Shown here: piece by piece, positions 35,695 to 45,980 of the stretch
Position numbering within the stretch: position 1 is the stretch's first letter
Layout: each line of letters starts with the position of its first letter
Origin: Fulvivirga ligni
Lineage (GTDB): Bacteria > Bacteroidota > Bacteroidia > Cytophagales > Cyclobacteriaceae
Assembly (NCBI RefSeq): GCF_021389935.1
Contig: NZ_CP089979.1
Coordinates: 3,453,001 to 3,517,000 of the forward strand
Direction of reading: 5' to 3'
Length of the DNA stretch: 64,000 nt
Notes under the pieces: model-generated
Told to the model about the DNA's origin: nothing
What the model saw: only the letters and a program-made list of their open reading frames with translations
Database searches by the model: none
Position numbers and translations under genes: made by a program

Positions 35695-37212
35695 TCACAT
35701 GCTTCTTTTTCTACCCTGCGCTGTAGTTAACATATGACTTTCTTTGGCATAGTTTTTCTCCAGATTATTGAGATTGAGATGTGCATTTTCAGAAACCTTT
35801 ATAAGGTCTAATGCCTCGTTATAGCCATCTATCTCTGCATAATCAATTAAATATAAACTTGATGAAGTCTCAGCGGCCGAAAGCTCAAACTCTTGCAATA
35901 CTTCTGGTAACTGAAAAGCTGGAAGGGTTTTGTTTGAAGCTTGTGGCAAGTGTAATTCCCAGGAGACCTCTCTGTCAGGCATATAGAATGCTGAACTATA
36001 GACGGCTACATCGAAACTTCCGGTGGTACTATAAGTGGTGCTTCCCTCTGTAGTTTCAAATGAGAAGCTAGATTGAATTCCTTTATAAACCATATTATCA
36101 AGACCAAAGCTTCTTTGTTCGTAGCTGGTGGTTCTGTTATCAAGTCTTAGTGATAAACTGTAATCATCAAAGGAGTCATCTGGATATTCTATATATGCAG
36201 TTTGAAGATAAAAATCCGCTCTGATTTGTGATATAGGGAAGGAATGTTTCTCCTCTGTCAAATATCCCTCCACTGTAATTGTATGCTCAGCATGTTCAGG
36301 TAGTGAAAAAGATAGATTTTTATAGGGTTTATTAATTTGGTTAAGATCAATATGATTTTGACCTTCGCTTATGGAAAACATGTTATAACCAAGCTTCTGT
36401 CCATTCTGCATTTTAGTTACATAGATTGAAGTTGGACTTTGTTCTATTACTAAGCTCTTGACGTTATACAATTCGTTGATTCCTCGAAAATTCACTAAAT
36501 TTGAAGCCGCTGAATAGCTGTAGTCTCGGCTGGCATTATCAAATGTGATTTCCGCTTCAAGATAATTAGGGTTTACAGATGCTTCATTTCGAATGGGCAG
36601 GGTCCAATGGCTACCTCTTTTTACACTACAATAGGTATAAAGTTCAATATATTCGTCCCCTTGCTTAAATGCTTCAGTGACATAGAAATCAGTTCCATTG
36701 AAATCAGAGTTTCGTAGGTGGAGCTCTTCATCTAATGCCAATTCTGCGCTCACTATTACTTCACCCTGCTCGTTAGAAACAAATATATATCCTGAGGTTT
36801 CCTCTTTAATATTCTCATTATCAACTGATAATGAAATTAGATCATTTTTAAGAATTACTGTGATCTCCTCTTCTGAAACATTACCAGAAGGGTCCGTGGC
36901 TACCACTTTTAAGTTATGGGGGCCATCTGTTAAATCACCAGTAATCCAGTCTCGGGATATAGTTTCTTTATTTTCACTCGCTGCGAGTAATTGATCATCA
37001 ATAAAAAGTTCTAGAGTGAACACAGAGATATCATCAGTAGCTGAAGCTTGAATATTTACCGTGTTCCACAGTTCATCACCGTCTGACAGGTTGGTAAATG
37101 CTACTTCAGGCTTCATATCGTCTATTTCTTCTGGATCATCTGAGCAGGATTGAAATATAACGGCGGTTAAAAAAACTAATAGCTTGATACTATTCGAAAA
37201 ATGATGGTTCAT
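35695..37212 (-). CDS. Ig-like lipoprotein, family member 1 (intact)
   Basis: 505 residues, lipobox VIFQSC (Cys23) followed by the acidic SDDPEEIDD linker. Residues about 34-120 are a bacterial Ig-like domain (VNIQASATDDISVFTLELFI ... DGPHNLKVVATDPSGNVSEEE). The remaining 380 residues are a beta-rich region shared with four relatives downstream on the same strand. Probably surface-exposed via the outer-membrane lipid anchor. No catalytic motif seen. Confidence 0.8.
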   Translation of the reverse strand: MNHHFSNSIKLLVFLTAVIFQSCSDDPEEIDDMKPEVAFTNLSDGDELWNTVNIQASATDDISVFTLELFIDDQLLAASENKETISRDWITGDLTDGPHNLKVVATDPSGNVSEEEITVILKNDLISLSVDNENIKEETSGYIFVSNEQGEVIVSAELALDEELHLRNSDFNGTDFYVTEAFKQGDEYIELYTYCSVKRGSHWTLPIRNEASVNPNYLEAEITFDNASRDYSYSAASNLVNFRGINELYNVKSLVIEQSPTSIYVTKMQNGQKLGYNMFSISEGQNHIDLNQINKPYKNLSFSLPEHAEHTITVEGYLTEEKHSFPISQIRADFYLQTAYIEYPDDSFDDYSLSLRLDNRTTSYEQRSFGLDNMVYKGIQSSFSFETTEGSTTYSTTGSFDVAVYSSAFYMPDREVSWELHLPQASNKTLPAFQLPEVLQEFELSAAETSSSLYLIDYAEIDGYNEALDLIKVSENAHLNLNNLEKNYAKESHMLTTAQGRKRSM

Positions 37213-37323
37213 GTTGGGTGTTTAATCAGAAAGTTTAAAAAGTGGTTTGTGATTTTAAAAGCCGCAAATCTTCATAGTAAAATTTAAATACCGTAATTTT
37301 TTCAATTGTTTTTAAATAAGAAA

Positions 37324-37343
37324 GGGCGCCTGGAGTGGCGCCC
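37324..37343 (-). terminator. terminator of Ig-like lipoprotein 2
   Basis: GGGCGCC (37324-37330) pairs with GGCGCCC (37337-37343); on the minus strand the stem is followed by TTTCTTATTT. It separates family members 1 and 2, so each is its own transcript. Confidence 0.85.
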
Positions 37344-37367
37344 TATGTTATAATAATTCAAAGAAGA

Positions 37368-38936
37368 TTATTTTTTTAAATTAAGCCACCTTTCAAACAG
37401 AGTAGGCGCTTGAGTATTTCTTTTTTTACCATTTTCTGTATCCAGTGAAAAGTCTATTGCGCTGTGAGTATGCCCCGCCTTAGATTCATTGAAACTATCT
37501 GACGTAGTTACGAATTGTAATAGTTCCTCATAACCATTAAGCCCCGAATATTCTTCTAAAGAAATAGACTTGCTATTTTCTGTATTAAGGATATTAAGTG
37601 GTTCTAAATGGTCAGGAAGGTGAAATATTGGAACTGTTCGTTCATTGGCTTTGGGGAGAAGCATTTGCCACATTATTCGTTTGTCATTGATGTAGCCATC
37701 TACAGAATAATTGATATAATCGAAATTTCCTGAGGAGGAATAGCTAAGGGTATTGTTTTTAATTTCAAAGTTAGAATTGTGGCTAACTTCTTTGACAATC
37801 ATGTTATCAATACCGTAACTATATTGTCTGTACTGGTAACGGCCTTTACTGTAACTAAATTGTAATTGGTGTTGATCAAAGGCCTCTTCTGCATAAAATA
37901 ACCTGGTTGACGTTGTGCCTGACTCAATACTTGATTCATTAAATACCTCATATTCATCATTTAATTCTATATCACCGTAAAGGCCCCATATAAAGAGATA
38001 ATAACTATCATAGTCTGGTAAGTTAAATTCTAAGTTTTTAAAAGGGATATTGACTTCGTCTAAGTCAAGCGTATTCTCACCTTCATTTATGTCAGTGAAG
38101 AGACGGTAGGTCAGAGGGTTGTGTTCATTATCAAATTTTACAACATATATTACGCCGGGGTTACTAGACAACTCAACTGTACGAGTATTATTTAATCCCT
38201 TCCTGATAAATTCTTCGTTATATCCACTAGTATAGGCTCTGTAATAAACAGATTCCGCGGCATTCTTGAAGGTAATATGAGCCTGAAAGGTATCGTTGCT
38301 TTGAGACTTTAACGGCGTTATTCTCCATTCGCGCCCACTTTTTATATCAGAGAATGTATTTAGGAGGCGGTAATTACGTATATCACTATCATAAACTTCA
38401 GTGAGGTAAAAAATGGAATCTTCAAATTCACTATTCTTTAAAATTAACTCTTCACCTGCTCTTAGTTCATCACTAACAATGACATTTCCATTCCTATCAG
38501 ATAGAAATATGTATCCTTTCTGCTCATGAGGAAGTTTAGAGTCAAGTACTTGTAATTTTATTAGGTTGTTTTTGACGTTAACACTAATTTCTTTTTCAGA
38601 TATATTTCCAGAATTATCAGTTCCTACTACTTTTAAGGTATGAGCTCCATCTTCTAAATCACCTGTATTCCAGTTGCTGGTTATTGTTTCTTGATTCTCT
38701 TTTGACGCAATTAATTGATCATCCACTAAAAGTTGAATGCTAGCTATTGAAATGTCATCTATTGCTGATGCCTGAATTTCTATCGTATTCCAAACATTAT
38801 CTCCTTCAGCAAGATTATTAAATTCTACATCCGGCTTTATGTCATCTACGTCTTTTGGGTCATCAGCGCATGATTGAAATGTTAATATCACTGAAAAACA
38901 TAATAGCTTTAAATTGCTAGATAAGTAATGGTTCAT
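37368..38936 (-). CDS. Ig-like lipoprotein, family member 2 (intact)
   Basis: 522 residues, same plan as member 1: lipobox LTFQSC, ADDPKDVDDIKPDVEF linker, Ig-like domain (IEIQASAIDDISIASIQLLV ... DGAHTLKVVGTDNSGNISEKE), then the shared beta-rich region including YSYGIDNMIVKEV and a C-terminal block on a WQMLLPKANERTVPIFHLP theme. Similarity to member 1 is highest in the Ig domain and lower beyond it. Function unknown. Confidence 0.8.
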   Translation of the reverse strand: MNHYLSSNLKLLCFSVILTFQSCADDPKDVDDIKPDVEFNNLAEGDNVWNTIEIQASAIDDISIASIQLLVDDQLIASKENQETITSNWNTGDLEDGAHTLKVVGTDNSGNISEKEISVNVKNNLIKLQVLDSKLPHEQKGYIFLSDRNGNVIVSDELRAGEELILKNSEFEDSIFYLTEVYDSDIRNYRLLNTFSDIKSGREWRITPLKSQSNDTFQAHITFKNAAESVYYRAYTSGYNEEFIRKGLNNTRTVELSSNPGVIYVVKFDNEHNPLTYRLFTDINEGENTLDLDEVNIPFKNLEFNLPDYDSYYLFIWGLYGDIELNDEYEVFNESSIESGTTSTRLFYAEEAFDQHQLQFSYSKGRYQYRQYSYGIDNMIVKEVSHNSNFEIKNNTLSYSSSGNFDYINYSVDGYINDKRIMWQMLLPKANERTVPIFHLPDHLEPLNILNTENSKSISLEEYSGLNGYEELLQFVTTSDSFNESKAGHTHSAIDFSLDTENGKKRNTQAPTLFERWLNLKK

Positions 38937-39107
38937 GTGGTTATAAATAATAAAATTTACATGTAGGTCGCCTCTAAATATGCTTAACGAATTATAGGTA
39001 ACCTTTAAATATTTATAATAGCCAATGATTACTGGAACACTAACTACTGAAGATTCAACAAGTTTACCAATAATTTTTATCTAACTTTAGCTAAACGCAT
39101 TTAACTC

Positions 39108-40679
39108 ATGAATAAGCAGATAATCACAACAGTACTATGTTTCATTATATCCATCACTTTCATGCAAGCTCAGAACAATGATGGTGTGCAAGTAAAAATA
39201 GCCAACGGAAAGATTGAAGGGTTTCACGATGCTAATATGAAGCTCGATCGGTTCTTCGGTATTCCCTTCGCTCAACCACCGGTTGGCGATTTAAGGTGGA
39301 AGGAGCCGCAACCAGTGAAAGATTGGAAAGGTGTTTTAGAAACCAAAAAATTCGGTCCCACACCTATGCAGTTGCCTGCCTGGTGGGACATGATCTTTAG
39401 AGCTGATAAAATGAGCGAAGATTGTCTATACCTTAATGTGTGGACACCTTCAGATAGGAAGAAGGCTAATCTACCAGTGCTATTATACTTCTACGGTGGC
39501 GGATATGCTTCTGGTGGAGGCTCTGAGGCCAGGTATGATGGAGCTAGAATGGCTCAAGAGGGTATTGTGGTAGTTACGGTGAACTACAGGGTAAATGTAT
39601 TTGGTTTTATGGCTCATCCTGAATTAAGTCAGGAAGCTTCTTACAAGGCCTCTGGCAACTACGGTTTGTTAGATCAGTTGGCAGGTTTGAAGTGGGTATA
39701 TGAAAACATAAAGGCCTTTGGTGGCGATCCTAATCATATCACCATTGCAGGAGAGTCGGCAGGATCCATAGCGGTGAGTACTCACATGGCTTCTCCATTA
39801 TCTAAAGATATGTTGGCAGGAGCAATAGGGGAGAGCGGAGCTGGAATTAACCCAACCTTGCCACCAGTTTCGTTAAAAGAAGGGGAGGATAATGGCAAAG
39901 AATTCGTAGAAGCTGCTGGCTATAAGTCGATTAAAGAGATGCGTGCTTTAAGTGCGGAAGAGTTATTGAAACTTTATCAAACCAAAAAGCCAAAATTAGC
40001 GCCAGTGGTAGATAATTACTTTTTACCAGATTATTTACCTGAAATTTATGAAGCAGGCCAACAAGCTCAGATACCTCTATTGGTAGGTTGGAACTCTGCT
40101 GAACTCAATGGCGAATTTTTGTTGAAACCCCCGTATTCTGAAGAGAACTATAAGAACAAGATCAAAGAGCTTTACCCTGAGAAATATGAGGACGTACTTA
40201 AGTTATACGGCTATGGATCTGAAAAAGAAATAGCGCAATCAGCTACAGCACTCATTTCAGATAGATTCATTTCCTATAGCACCTGGAAATGGTTTGATTT
40301 ACAAAGAAAGCACAGTGATAAGCCTGTTTACAGATATTACTTTGATCAGCCAAGACCAAAGGGAGGTCCAGAGCAAGAGAATCCGAAAGGAGCACCACAT
40401 GCATCAGAAATACCTTATTGCATGGGAAATCTCTATCTGGTAGATATTTTCAAGTGGACGGAGGATGATCGAAAGACTTCTGATACTATGATGACTTATT
40501 TCGCCAATTTCATAAAAACAGGGAACCCAAATGGTGAAGGTGTGCCAGAATGGCCAGTCGCTAAAGCTGATGATAAAACCCCACCCGTAATGATTCTAAA
40601 ACCGATGTCAGAAATTGAAAATGCCCAACATGATGATAGGTATGAGTTTTTGGATGTGGAATATGGTAATAAGAAATAA
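39108..40679 (+). CDS. type B carboxylesterase, exported
   Basis: 523 residues with signal peptide (IITTVLCFIISITFMQAQ). Carboxylesterase B features are all present: GIPFAQPPVGDLRWKEPQP, EDCLYLNVWTP, the nucleophile elbow GESAG with S217, NSAELNGEF near the acid residue and HASEIPYCMGN with the catalytic histidine. Hydrolyses carboxylic esters outside the cytoplasm. It sits alone, opposite in direction, within the Ig-lipoprotein array. Confidence 0.93.
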   Translation: MNKQIITTVLCFIISITFMQAQNNDGVQVKIANGKIEGFHDANMKLDRFFGIPFAQPPVGDLRWKEPQPVKDWKGVLETKKFGPTPMQLPAWWDMIFRADKMSEDCLYLNVWTPSDRKKANLPVLLYFYGGGYASGGGSEARYDGARMAQEGIVVVTVNYRVNVFGFMAHPELSQEASYKASGNYGLLDQLAGLKWVYENIKAFGGDPNHITIAGESAGSIAVSTHMASPLSKDMLAGAIGESGAGINPTLPPVSLKEGEDNGKEFVEAAGYKSIKEMRALSAEELLKLYQTKKPKLAPVVDNYFLPDYLPEIYEAGQQAQIPLLVGWNSAELNGEFLLKPPYSEENYKNKIKELYPEKYEDVLKLYGYGSEKEIAQSATALISDRFISYSTWKWFDLQRKHSDKPVYRYYFDQPRPKGGPEQENPKGAPHASEIPYCMGNLYLVDIFKWTEDDRKTSDTMMTYFANFIKTGNPNGEGVPEWPVAKADDKTPPVMILKPMSEIENAQHDDRYEFLDVEYGNKK

Positions 40680-40682
40680 TGG

Positions 40683-40727
40683 TATCAAAAAAGAGAGCCA
40701 CCTTTAAAGTGACTCTCTTTTTTGATA
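40683..40727. terminator. bidirectional terminator
   Basis: TATCAAAAAAGAGAG (40683-40697) is perfectly complementary to CTCTCTTTTTTGATA (40713-40727), with inner CAC/GTG pairing and T6 on either strand. Confidence 0.9.
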
Positions 40728-40772
40728 ATATTTTAAGGAATTTGCAAAGTCCTCTATCAATTTAAAGAACGG

Positions 40773-41906
40773 TTACTTTTTTCTTCCCCCTGTATTTTCT
40801 GTATTTAATGTTATATCTAGTTTGGCATAACCTTTTTCGGCAGTATACAAATCGTATTGACCATTTTCGGAATTAGAGATGTAATCTTTAAATCCTTGAA
40901 CACCCTCAAATGAATAGAACTCAGCCAGCTTTAAAGAATAATCAGCCCCGTCATATGTAACGGCATATTTTTCTAATTCCGTTGGTAGTGTTAAAAGCTT
41001 GGTAGTTAAATCATTACCTTCTTCTATATAATAAGTCCAATCATAAGAAATGTCATCAGAATAGGCGGAAATGAGTAATCCAATTGACTCAAAACTTCCT
41101 TCTGCTGAATAGCTTATCTCAGAGTCATCCCATGTAATACTTCCGGTATATTCTATGCCTGTATAGCCCATTTTATCTATACCATAACCATATTGATAAT
41201 AATCAGAGTTATCAGTGTGGCTGGAAACTTGAGTATAATAATTATTAAAAACCTCTCCTGGATAATAAATGTCTAATGAAGTAGGCTCTGCATATGATCT
41301 ATTATTTGAGAAAATAGGGAAAATCGCGTTAGGGTAATCGTTAAGAAAACCTATTATTAAAAGGCTAAATTCATTACTTGTAGGTATAGTGTTAGTGATT
41401 ATATTGAAACTGTTGTCAACCTCATCTAAGTCCACTTCAATTTCACCAGCAATAATGTCTGTAAAGAGATTAAATGCTAAAAGATGAGTCTCATCTGATT
41501 TAGTGACGTATAAAGGACTAGGATTAGCTGTGAGAGGCAATGAAATAGAATTGTTTGATGAAGTTATTCTAGGAGGGAATATAGTTAATGCACCAGTATA
41601 CGCGTTATAGTAAACATCGTCTTCTGATGCTGCATTGTTGAAGGTAAGATTCGCGCTCTCAGAAGGCTCAGAAATCGGAGGGTAGATCATTTCACTTCGC
41701 TCAAATCCTGAAGCCACCCATTACTGACCTCTCTTCATGTTTGTGTAAGTATCTATTTTTACGTAACTATTTTCTGGTTCTTCATAAGCTTCTGTAATAT
41801 GAAATGAGGAACCATTAAAATTTTCGTTTTTAAAGGTAAAATCACCATCTTGGGTCACCTCTTGGGTCATGATCACTTGTCCCTCTTCATTATAAGTAAC
41901 CTGGAA
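40773..41906 (-). pseudogene. Ig-like lipoprotein family, 5'-truncated copy with a nonsense codon
   Basis: Reading from 41906 the frame gives FQVTYNEEGQVIMTQEV, FNGSSFHITEAYEE and NMKRGQ, then a TAA at 41723-41721, then WVASGFERSEM and an uninterrupted 310 codons to 40773. Relatives have RG-x-x-W at the stop position, so a single sense-to-stop change is the simplest explanation. The signal peptide and Ig domain are missing upstream. A GTG at 41717 could in principle restart translation but would lack any export signal. Confidence 0.75.
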
Positions 41907-42002
41907 ATATTATTATTATAAATTAATCATTTAATAGTTATGTAATGGCTTTTACGGAGTGCCGTGATATGCTATTTGGAAGATGTGTGATGATAAAAAA
42001 AT

Positions 42003-42026
42003 AAAGACCACCCGTGGGTGGTCTTT
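42003..42026 (-). terminator. terminator-like hairpin
   Basis: AAAGACCACCC (42003-42013) and GGGTGGTCTTT (42016-42026) form an 11-bp stem; on the minus strand it is followed by ATTTTTTTA. No intact gene ends here, so it is probably the terminator of the lost paralogue whose C-terminal scrap lies at 42182-42244. Confidence 0.75.
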
Positions 42027-42181
42027 GAGCTAGGTTGGATAGCAAAAAAGATAAGTTTGCGTCTCCATATAAGTAACAATGTGATGGGGTTGATCCCCTA
42101 TATGATTTAGAGAAAGATTAAAAAAAAAAGGCCACCTTTCAGCAGCCCTTGTCACATTTATTAATCAACTACTATTCTTTC

Positions 42182-42244
42182 TTAGTTAAAAATTGTTCCT
42201 GAACAATAACCTACACCTTCTGCACCACTGAATTCCCCTATTGG
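42182..42244 (-). pseudogene. C-terminal scrap of another Ig-like lipoprotein copy
   Basis: An open 20-codon tail PIGEFSGAEGVGYCSGTIFN plus stop resembles the family's C-terminal motif (compare EHTEGLGYSVF in the copy at 42299). It lies between two family-type terminators. The 392-bp gap 41907-42298 holds only this scrap and the hairpins. Confidence 0.4.
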
Positions 42245-42251
42245 AAATGAT

Positions 42252-42284
42252 AAAAAAGGCCACAAAATGTAGGTGGCCTTTCTT
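42252..42284 (-). terminator. terminator of Ig-like lipoprotein 3
   Basis: AAAGGCCAC (42255-42263) pairs with GTGGCCTTT (42273-42281); on the minus strand the stem is followed by six T residues. It directly follows the stop of the gene at 42299. Confidence 0.85.
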
Positions 42285-42298
42285 CTGATGAGGATTTA

Positions 42299-43789
42299 TT
42301 AATCGACATTCGCTTGTCTAAATACTGAATAACCTAAGCCCTCAGTATGTTCAGTGTCATAATAACCATAGGTACTAGTGCCTATGAATTCTTTTAGATC
42401 TTCATAATTTTCCATATCATCAACATCATAAAAATATCTATTTCCATATTCGGACAAATATTCAGCACCATTCAAACTTTCTGGTATTTCTAATAATGGT
42501 ATTTCTCTGTTTTCTCCGCCGCTTAATATGTATTCCCAGGGAGTATCATAGCCAGGGTTCTCATTAGTGATGTAAAAAGTTATTTTCATATAATCAAAGC
42601 TTCCATCGGCACTATATGAGAACATGTCATCTTTTAGTTCTAAGTTAAAGTTCTGCTCTACTGCATTGATTTCATAGTCATCTATGCCATATGTATACTG
42701 GTCAAAGGACGAATATGCATCATACCAAGCAATATGGATTTGGTAATTGTCGAAGGTGTCTCCTGTATATGGAAATGAGGACACAGATTTGTCAGCGGCT
42801 CGCTCTGAGCATACTTGCACTCGTTCATTAAAAGAGTCATTATAACCATAGATATAGCACATGGATTTTTGATATTTTGGAAATGAAATATCTACATAAT
42901 CAAACTCAGAAGTTACCTGTGATAAATCTATGTTAGACCCGTCTACCACGTTATTGTAAAGATGATAAGCTGCCGGTACATATCTACTGTTCTCTTTTAT
43001 GACTATAAAATCATAAATGCCATCATACGCCGGAATGGTTATTTCATCCCTATTTACATCCCTTAGATTGTAAGCTGTGGAGATTTTGTAATGTGCATTG
43101 CTTTCCATGTTTTCAAATTTTACGGTTCTGCTAGATTGCGGATGACGGTGATCGATGGACCGATGACTTACATTCCAGATTTGTCCTCTTTCAATATGTT
43201 CATAGGTAATTAATCTTTGTAGATCATCCTCAAATGGACCAAACATTTCTGTTAGGAAAAACTCAGTGCCATCATAACCATTTTGTCTAATTTCAATAGT
43301 TTGTCCTGAGGTTATGGTTTGTTCTATAATTATTTTCCCCTCAAGATCAGAAAGAAATACTATTCCGCTTTGCCCACTGTCCATTAAGTCGGCCGCTGAT
43401 TTTAATGTTACCAAAACATTCTTAATCTCAAAGCTAACTTCTTTTTCGGCCTTATTGCCAGCGTTATCAGTAGCTACCACTTTGATCGTGTGTTGGCCAT
43501 CTTCATAATCATTTGTGTCCCATTCAGTCTTTATTGAGCCTGTGGTTTCATCAGATTTTAATAGCTCGTTATCCAGATAGAGCTCTATGGATGCTATGGC
43601 AATATCATCTGTAGCACTTGCCTGTATAGCCAGGTTATTCCATACTGCTTCATCATTTTCTATTCCTGATATTGTAATTTCTGGGTTTGTGGTGTCTAAA
43701 GGTTCGTCACTGTCACCATCATCGCCACAAGATTGAAAAAATAGGGCAGAGCTTAAGGCTGCCAATCGTAAGTAGTTTTTTAAATGCAT
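42299..43789 (-). CDS. Ig-like lipoprotein, family member 3 (intact)
   Basis: 496 residues from the ATG at 43789, which opens MHLKNYLRLAALSSALFFQSC; an in-frame ATG 48 bp upstream adds a basic polar leader and is less likely. Acidic GDDGDSDEP linker, Ig-like domain (LAIQASATDDIAIASIELYL ... DGQHTIKVVATDNAGNKAEKE), then the shared beta-rich region with YTYGIDDYEINAV. Tyrosine- and aspartate-rich. Function unknown; presumably a surface lipoprotein. Confidence 0.8.
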   Translation of the reverse strand: MHLKNYLRLAALSSALFFQSCGDDGDSDEPLDTTNPEITISGIENDEAVWNNLAIQASATDDIAIASIELYLDNELLKSDETTGSIKTEWDTNDYEDGQHTIKVVATDNAGNKAEKEVSFEIKNVLVTLKSAADLMDSGQSGIVFLSDLEGKIIIEQTITSGQTIEIRQNGYDGTEFFLTEMFGPFEDDLQRLITYEHIERGQIWNVSHRSIDHRHPQSSRTVKFENMESNAHYKISTAYNLRDVNRDEITIPAYDGIYDFIVIKENSRYVPAAYHLYNNVVDGSNIDLSQVTSEFDYVDISFPKYQKSMCYIYGYNDSFNERVQVCSERAADKSVSSFPYTGDTFDNYQIHIAWYDAYSSFDQYTYGIDDYEINAVEQNFNLELKDDMFSYSADGSFDYMKITFYITNENPGYDTPWEYILSGGENREIPLLEIPESLNGAEYLSEYGNRYFYDVDDMENYEDLKEFIGTSTYGYYDTEHTEGLGYSVFRQANVD

Positions 43790-43870
43790 TTGTTTGTATT
43801 GTTTGAAAAATCTATTCCTATTACTCGACAAGTTCATGTAGAAAATCCCCTATACAATTATGAAAAAGTT

Positions 43871-43904
43871 TTAAAAAAATAAAGGCCACCCGAGAGCAGC
43901 CTTT
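43871..43904 (-). terminator. terminator of the frameshifted Ig-like copy
   Basis: AAAGGC (43881-43886) pairs with GCCTTT (43899-43904); minus-strand T-run 43880-43870. It matches the stem type used by the neighbouring paralogues. Confidence 0.75.
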
Positions 43905-43984
43905 ATCCGATTTAACAACCATATCAATATACTGATATGCATCTATGAACTTAGTCTTGATTCTGTGTTAACTCATATTAGTAC

Positions 43985-45475
43985 TTACAAATTTGTGTAA
44001 TTAAGGATGGTTTTATTTATTTTTAAGTCTCTCACTCCTTGAAGGCCATCATTTGTATTTTCTATTTTTTTCAAAAAGTCTTGATAATCATCTATTCCTT
44101 CGATATCATACATTTCATGTCCATACCGCAACAAATTATAGTCTGTAAACTCATCACTAATAATTTGAGGTAATGAGGGAATGATAAATTCATTATTTTC
44201 TCCAGTAGGTAAGTTATAGGTCCAGCGAGCTCCGTGGTTCTGACGTTGATATGAAAAATATATGGATATAAATGAAAAAGATCCTGATGTTGAGTACACT
44301 AGTTTATTTTCTTCCTGTTTATTGAGAAATCATAATTAACAGTCTGTGGAGAAAAATTGGTCTCGTTTAACCCATAATTGTATTGATTAATCGTTATGTT
44401 GTTGGTTGCATGAAAGCTTAATAATGTGAGGTAGTTATCGAAGGCAGATTCAGAATAGTGTAATGCGATGCTATTATTGCTGTTACTGGTTTCTCCTTCT
44501 GACAATAGATATTCACTTCCATCTTTTAGCCCAAGCAGCTCTACCTCCCAACGTTGATCTGTAGGAAAGTCTATTGTTTTAATAGAAAGAGGGGTGGTGA
44601 AATTACTGTTATCAATTTCAATTGAGTTTTCAAAACTTCCAAATAGCTCACCATAATATGCATTGCCTACTTTTTTAACACAATAGAAGCCAGGTTTATT
44701 TGACTGATAACTAATGGGGCTTTGTATTTTTAAATTACTGAAAGTATCAATATAGTAACTGTTTTCCGTTGAAATTTCACAGCTGGTCTCTTCATTGTCA
44801 GGGAAATTTTTAAAGGTTATATAAGCTCTTGTATTTTCATCTGAAGCTTCTTGAAAAGTGGGTGATGATAATGTCCAATCGTCACCTCGCTTAAGACCAG
44901 TGAACGTGTTTAATATCCATTGATCATCTTTTTTAAAAGCTTCGGTAATATTTAGCGCTTGTCCTGTGAAGTCTTTGCTTCTTAAGATGATGGCAATGTT
45001 ATTTTCAATATTAGCTTGAGTTATTAGATTGCCATCAGTATCCGATATGAATACAATTCCAGTTATTTCATCTGAAAATAAATCAGAGGGGGTAGATATT
45101 GAAAGAAGTGTATTTTTAATTATGAAGTTTATAGCATGCTCAGCCCTGTTTCCGGCTTCATCTGTGGCTACTGCTTTGATAGTGTGCGCTCCGTCTTCTA
45201 CATCATTAGTATCCCACGTTTTGTTTATAGACGCTGAAGTTTCATCTGATGTGATAAGCTCGTTATCCACATATAATTCGATTTTTGCTACCGCAATATC
45301 ATCGGTGGCACTTGCTTCCAGATTGATGGTGTTCCAAACTTCATCACCTTCTGTAATTCCCGAAATAGTAATCTCAGGCACTGTTATGTCTTTGGGGCCA
45401 TCATCATCCCCACAAGACTGAAAAAATACGACAGAGCTTAATGCTGCCAATCTTAGGTAGTTTTTTAAAATGCAT
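43985..45475 (-). pseudogene. Ig-like lipoprotein family, copy with two frameshifts
   Basis: The start region ATGCATTTTAAAAAAC (45475 down) has one extra base in the T/A run compared with member 3, which throws codon 3 out of frame; the in-frame coding sequence resumes as LRLAALSS-like LAALSSVVFFQSCGDDDG at 45450. A second frameshift near 44299-44315 separates the first 383 codons (ending SINRKKIN) from the rest, which continues as LVYSTSGSFSFISIYF to 43985. Otherwise the Ig domain (INLEASATDDIAVAKIELYV) and beta-rich region are preserved. Confidence 0.8.
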
Positions 45476-45595
45476 TGTGCTAATGTTTAAAAAATTAGTG
45501 TTCTTATTAGTGAACAACCTGATGTTTAAAATCCCCTAGTGTTATTCTAAGAAATTTTAATTTTTTTCATCAGCACAAGTGGGAGATGAAGAATG

Positions 45596-45976
45596 CTAGG
45601 CAGTTTTTGCAGTGCCTCTTTTATGCTCAATGAAGATGATGGTAAGAACTCCCAAGGTATACGCAAGCATATCTACCCATTCGAAAGAAACGCCTATTAC
45701 AATTACTGCCAGGCGATTACCTCTTAAACCTAAGATGTCTACTAAACCAATATACTGCATGAATTCTACGAAATATGAAAATAGTAGTACTCCGATGGCC
45801 AGCTTTGTGGCTGGTACATCCAGGAATGATTTTAGAAAGCAATAAATAAGCATAACCACAAGATAATCACCAATATATGGTCTTACAATCCTGTCGTGTA
45901 CATAGAGGGCAATAACTACTTCAATAAGGAAAATGGCGATAGCGAGAAGAGCGTACTTAAATTGGAATTTGATCAT
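45596..45976 (-). CDS. DUF2809 family membrane protein
   Basis: 126 residues, four membrane helices. Conserved DUF2809 elements include VRPYIGDYLVVMLIYCFLKS and LRGNRLAVIVIGVSFEWVDMLAYTLG. Role unknown. Last gene of a tight minus-strand operon, 4 bp after the alpha/beta hydrolase. Confidence 0.88.
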   Translation of the reverse strand: MIKFQFKYALLAIAIFLIEVVIALYVHDRIVRPYIGDYLVVMLIYCFLKSFLDVPATKLAIGVLLFSYFVEFMQYIGLVDILGLRGNRLAVIVIGVSFEWVDMLAYTLGVLTIIFIEHKRGTAKTA

Positions 45977-45980
45977 TTTT

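Noticed and set aside
42121-42152. Terminator hairpin with a long A-run
   Set aside because: Only four end pairs form; the middle does not pair, so it is at best a decayed family terminator.
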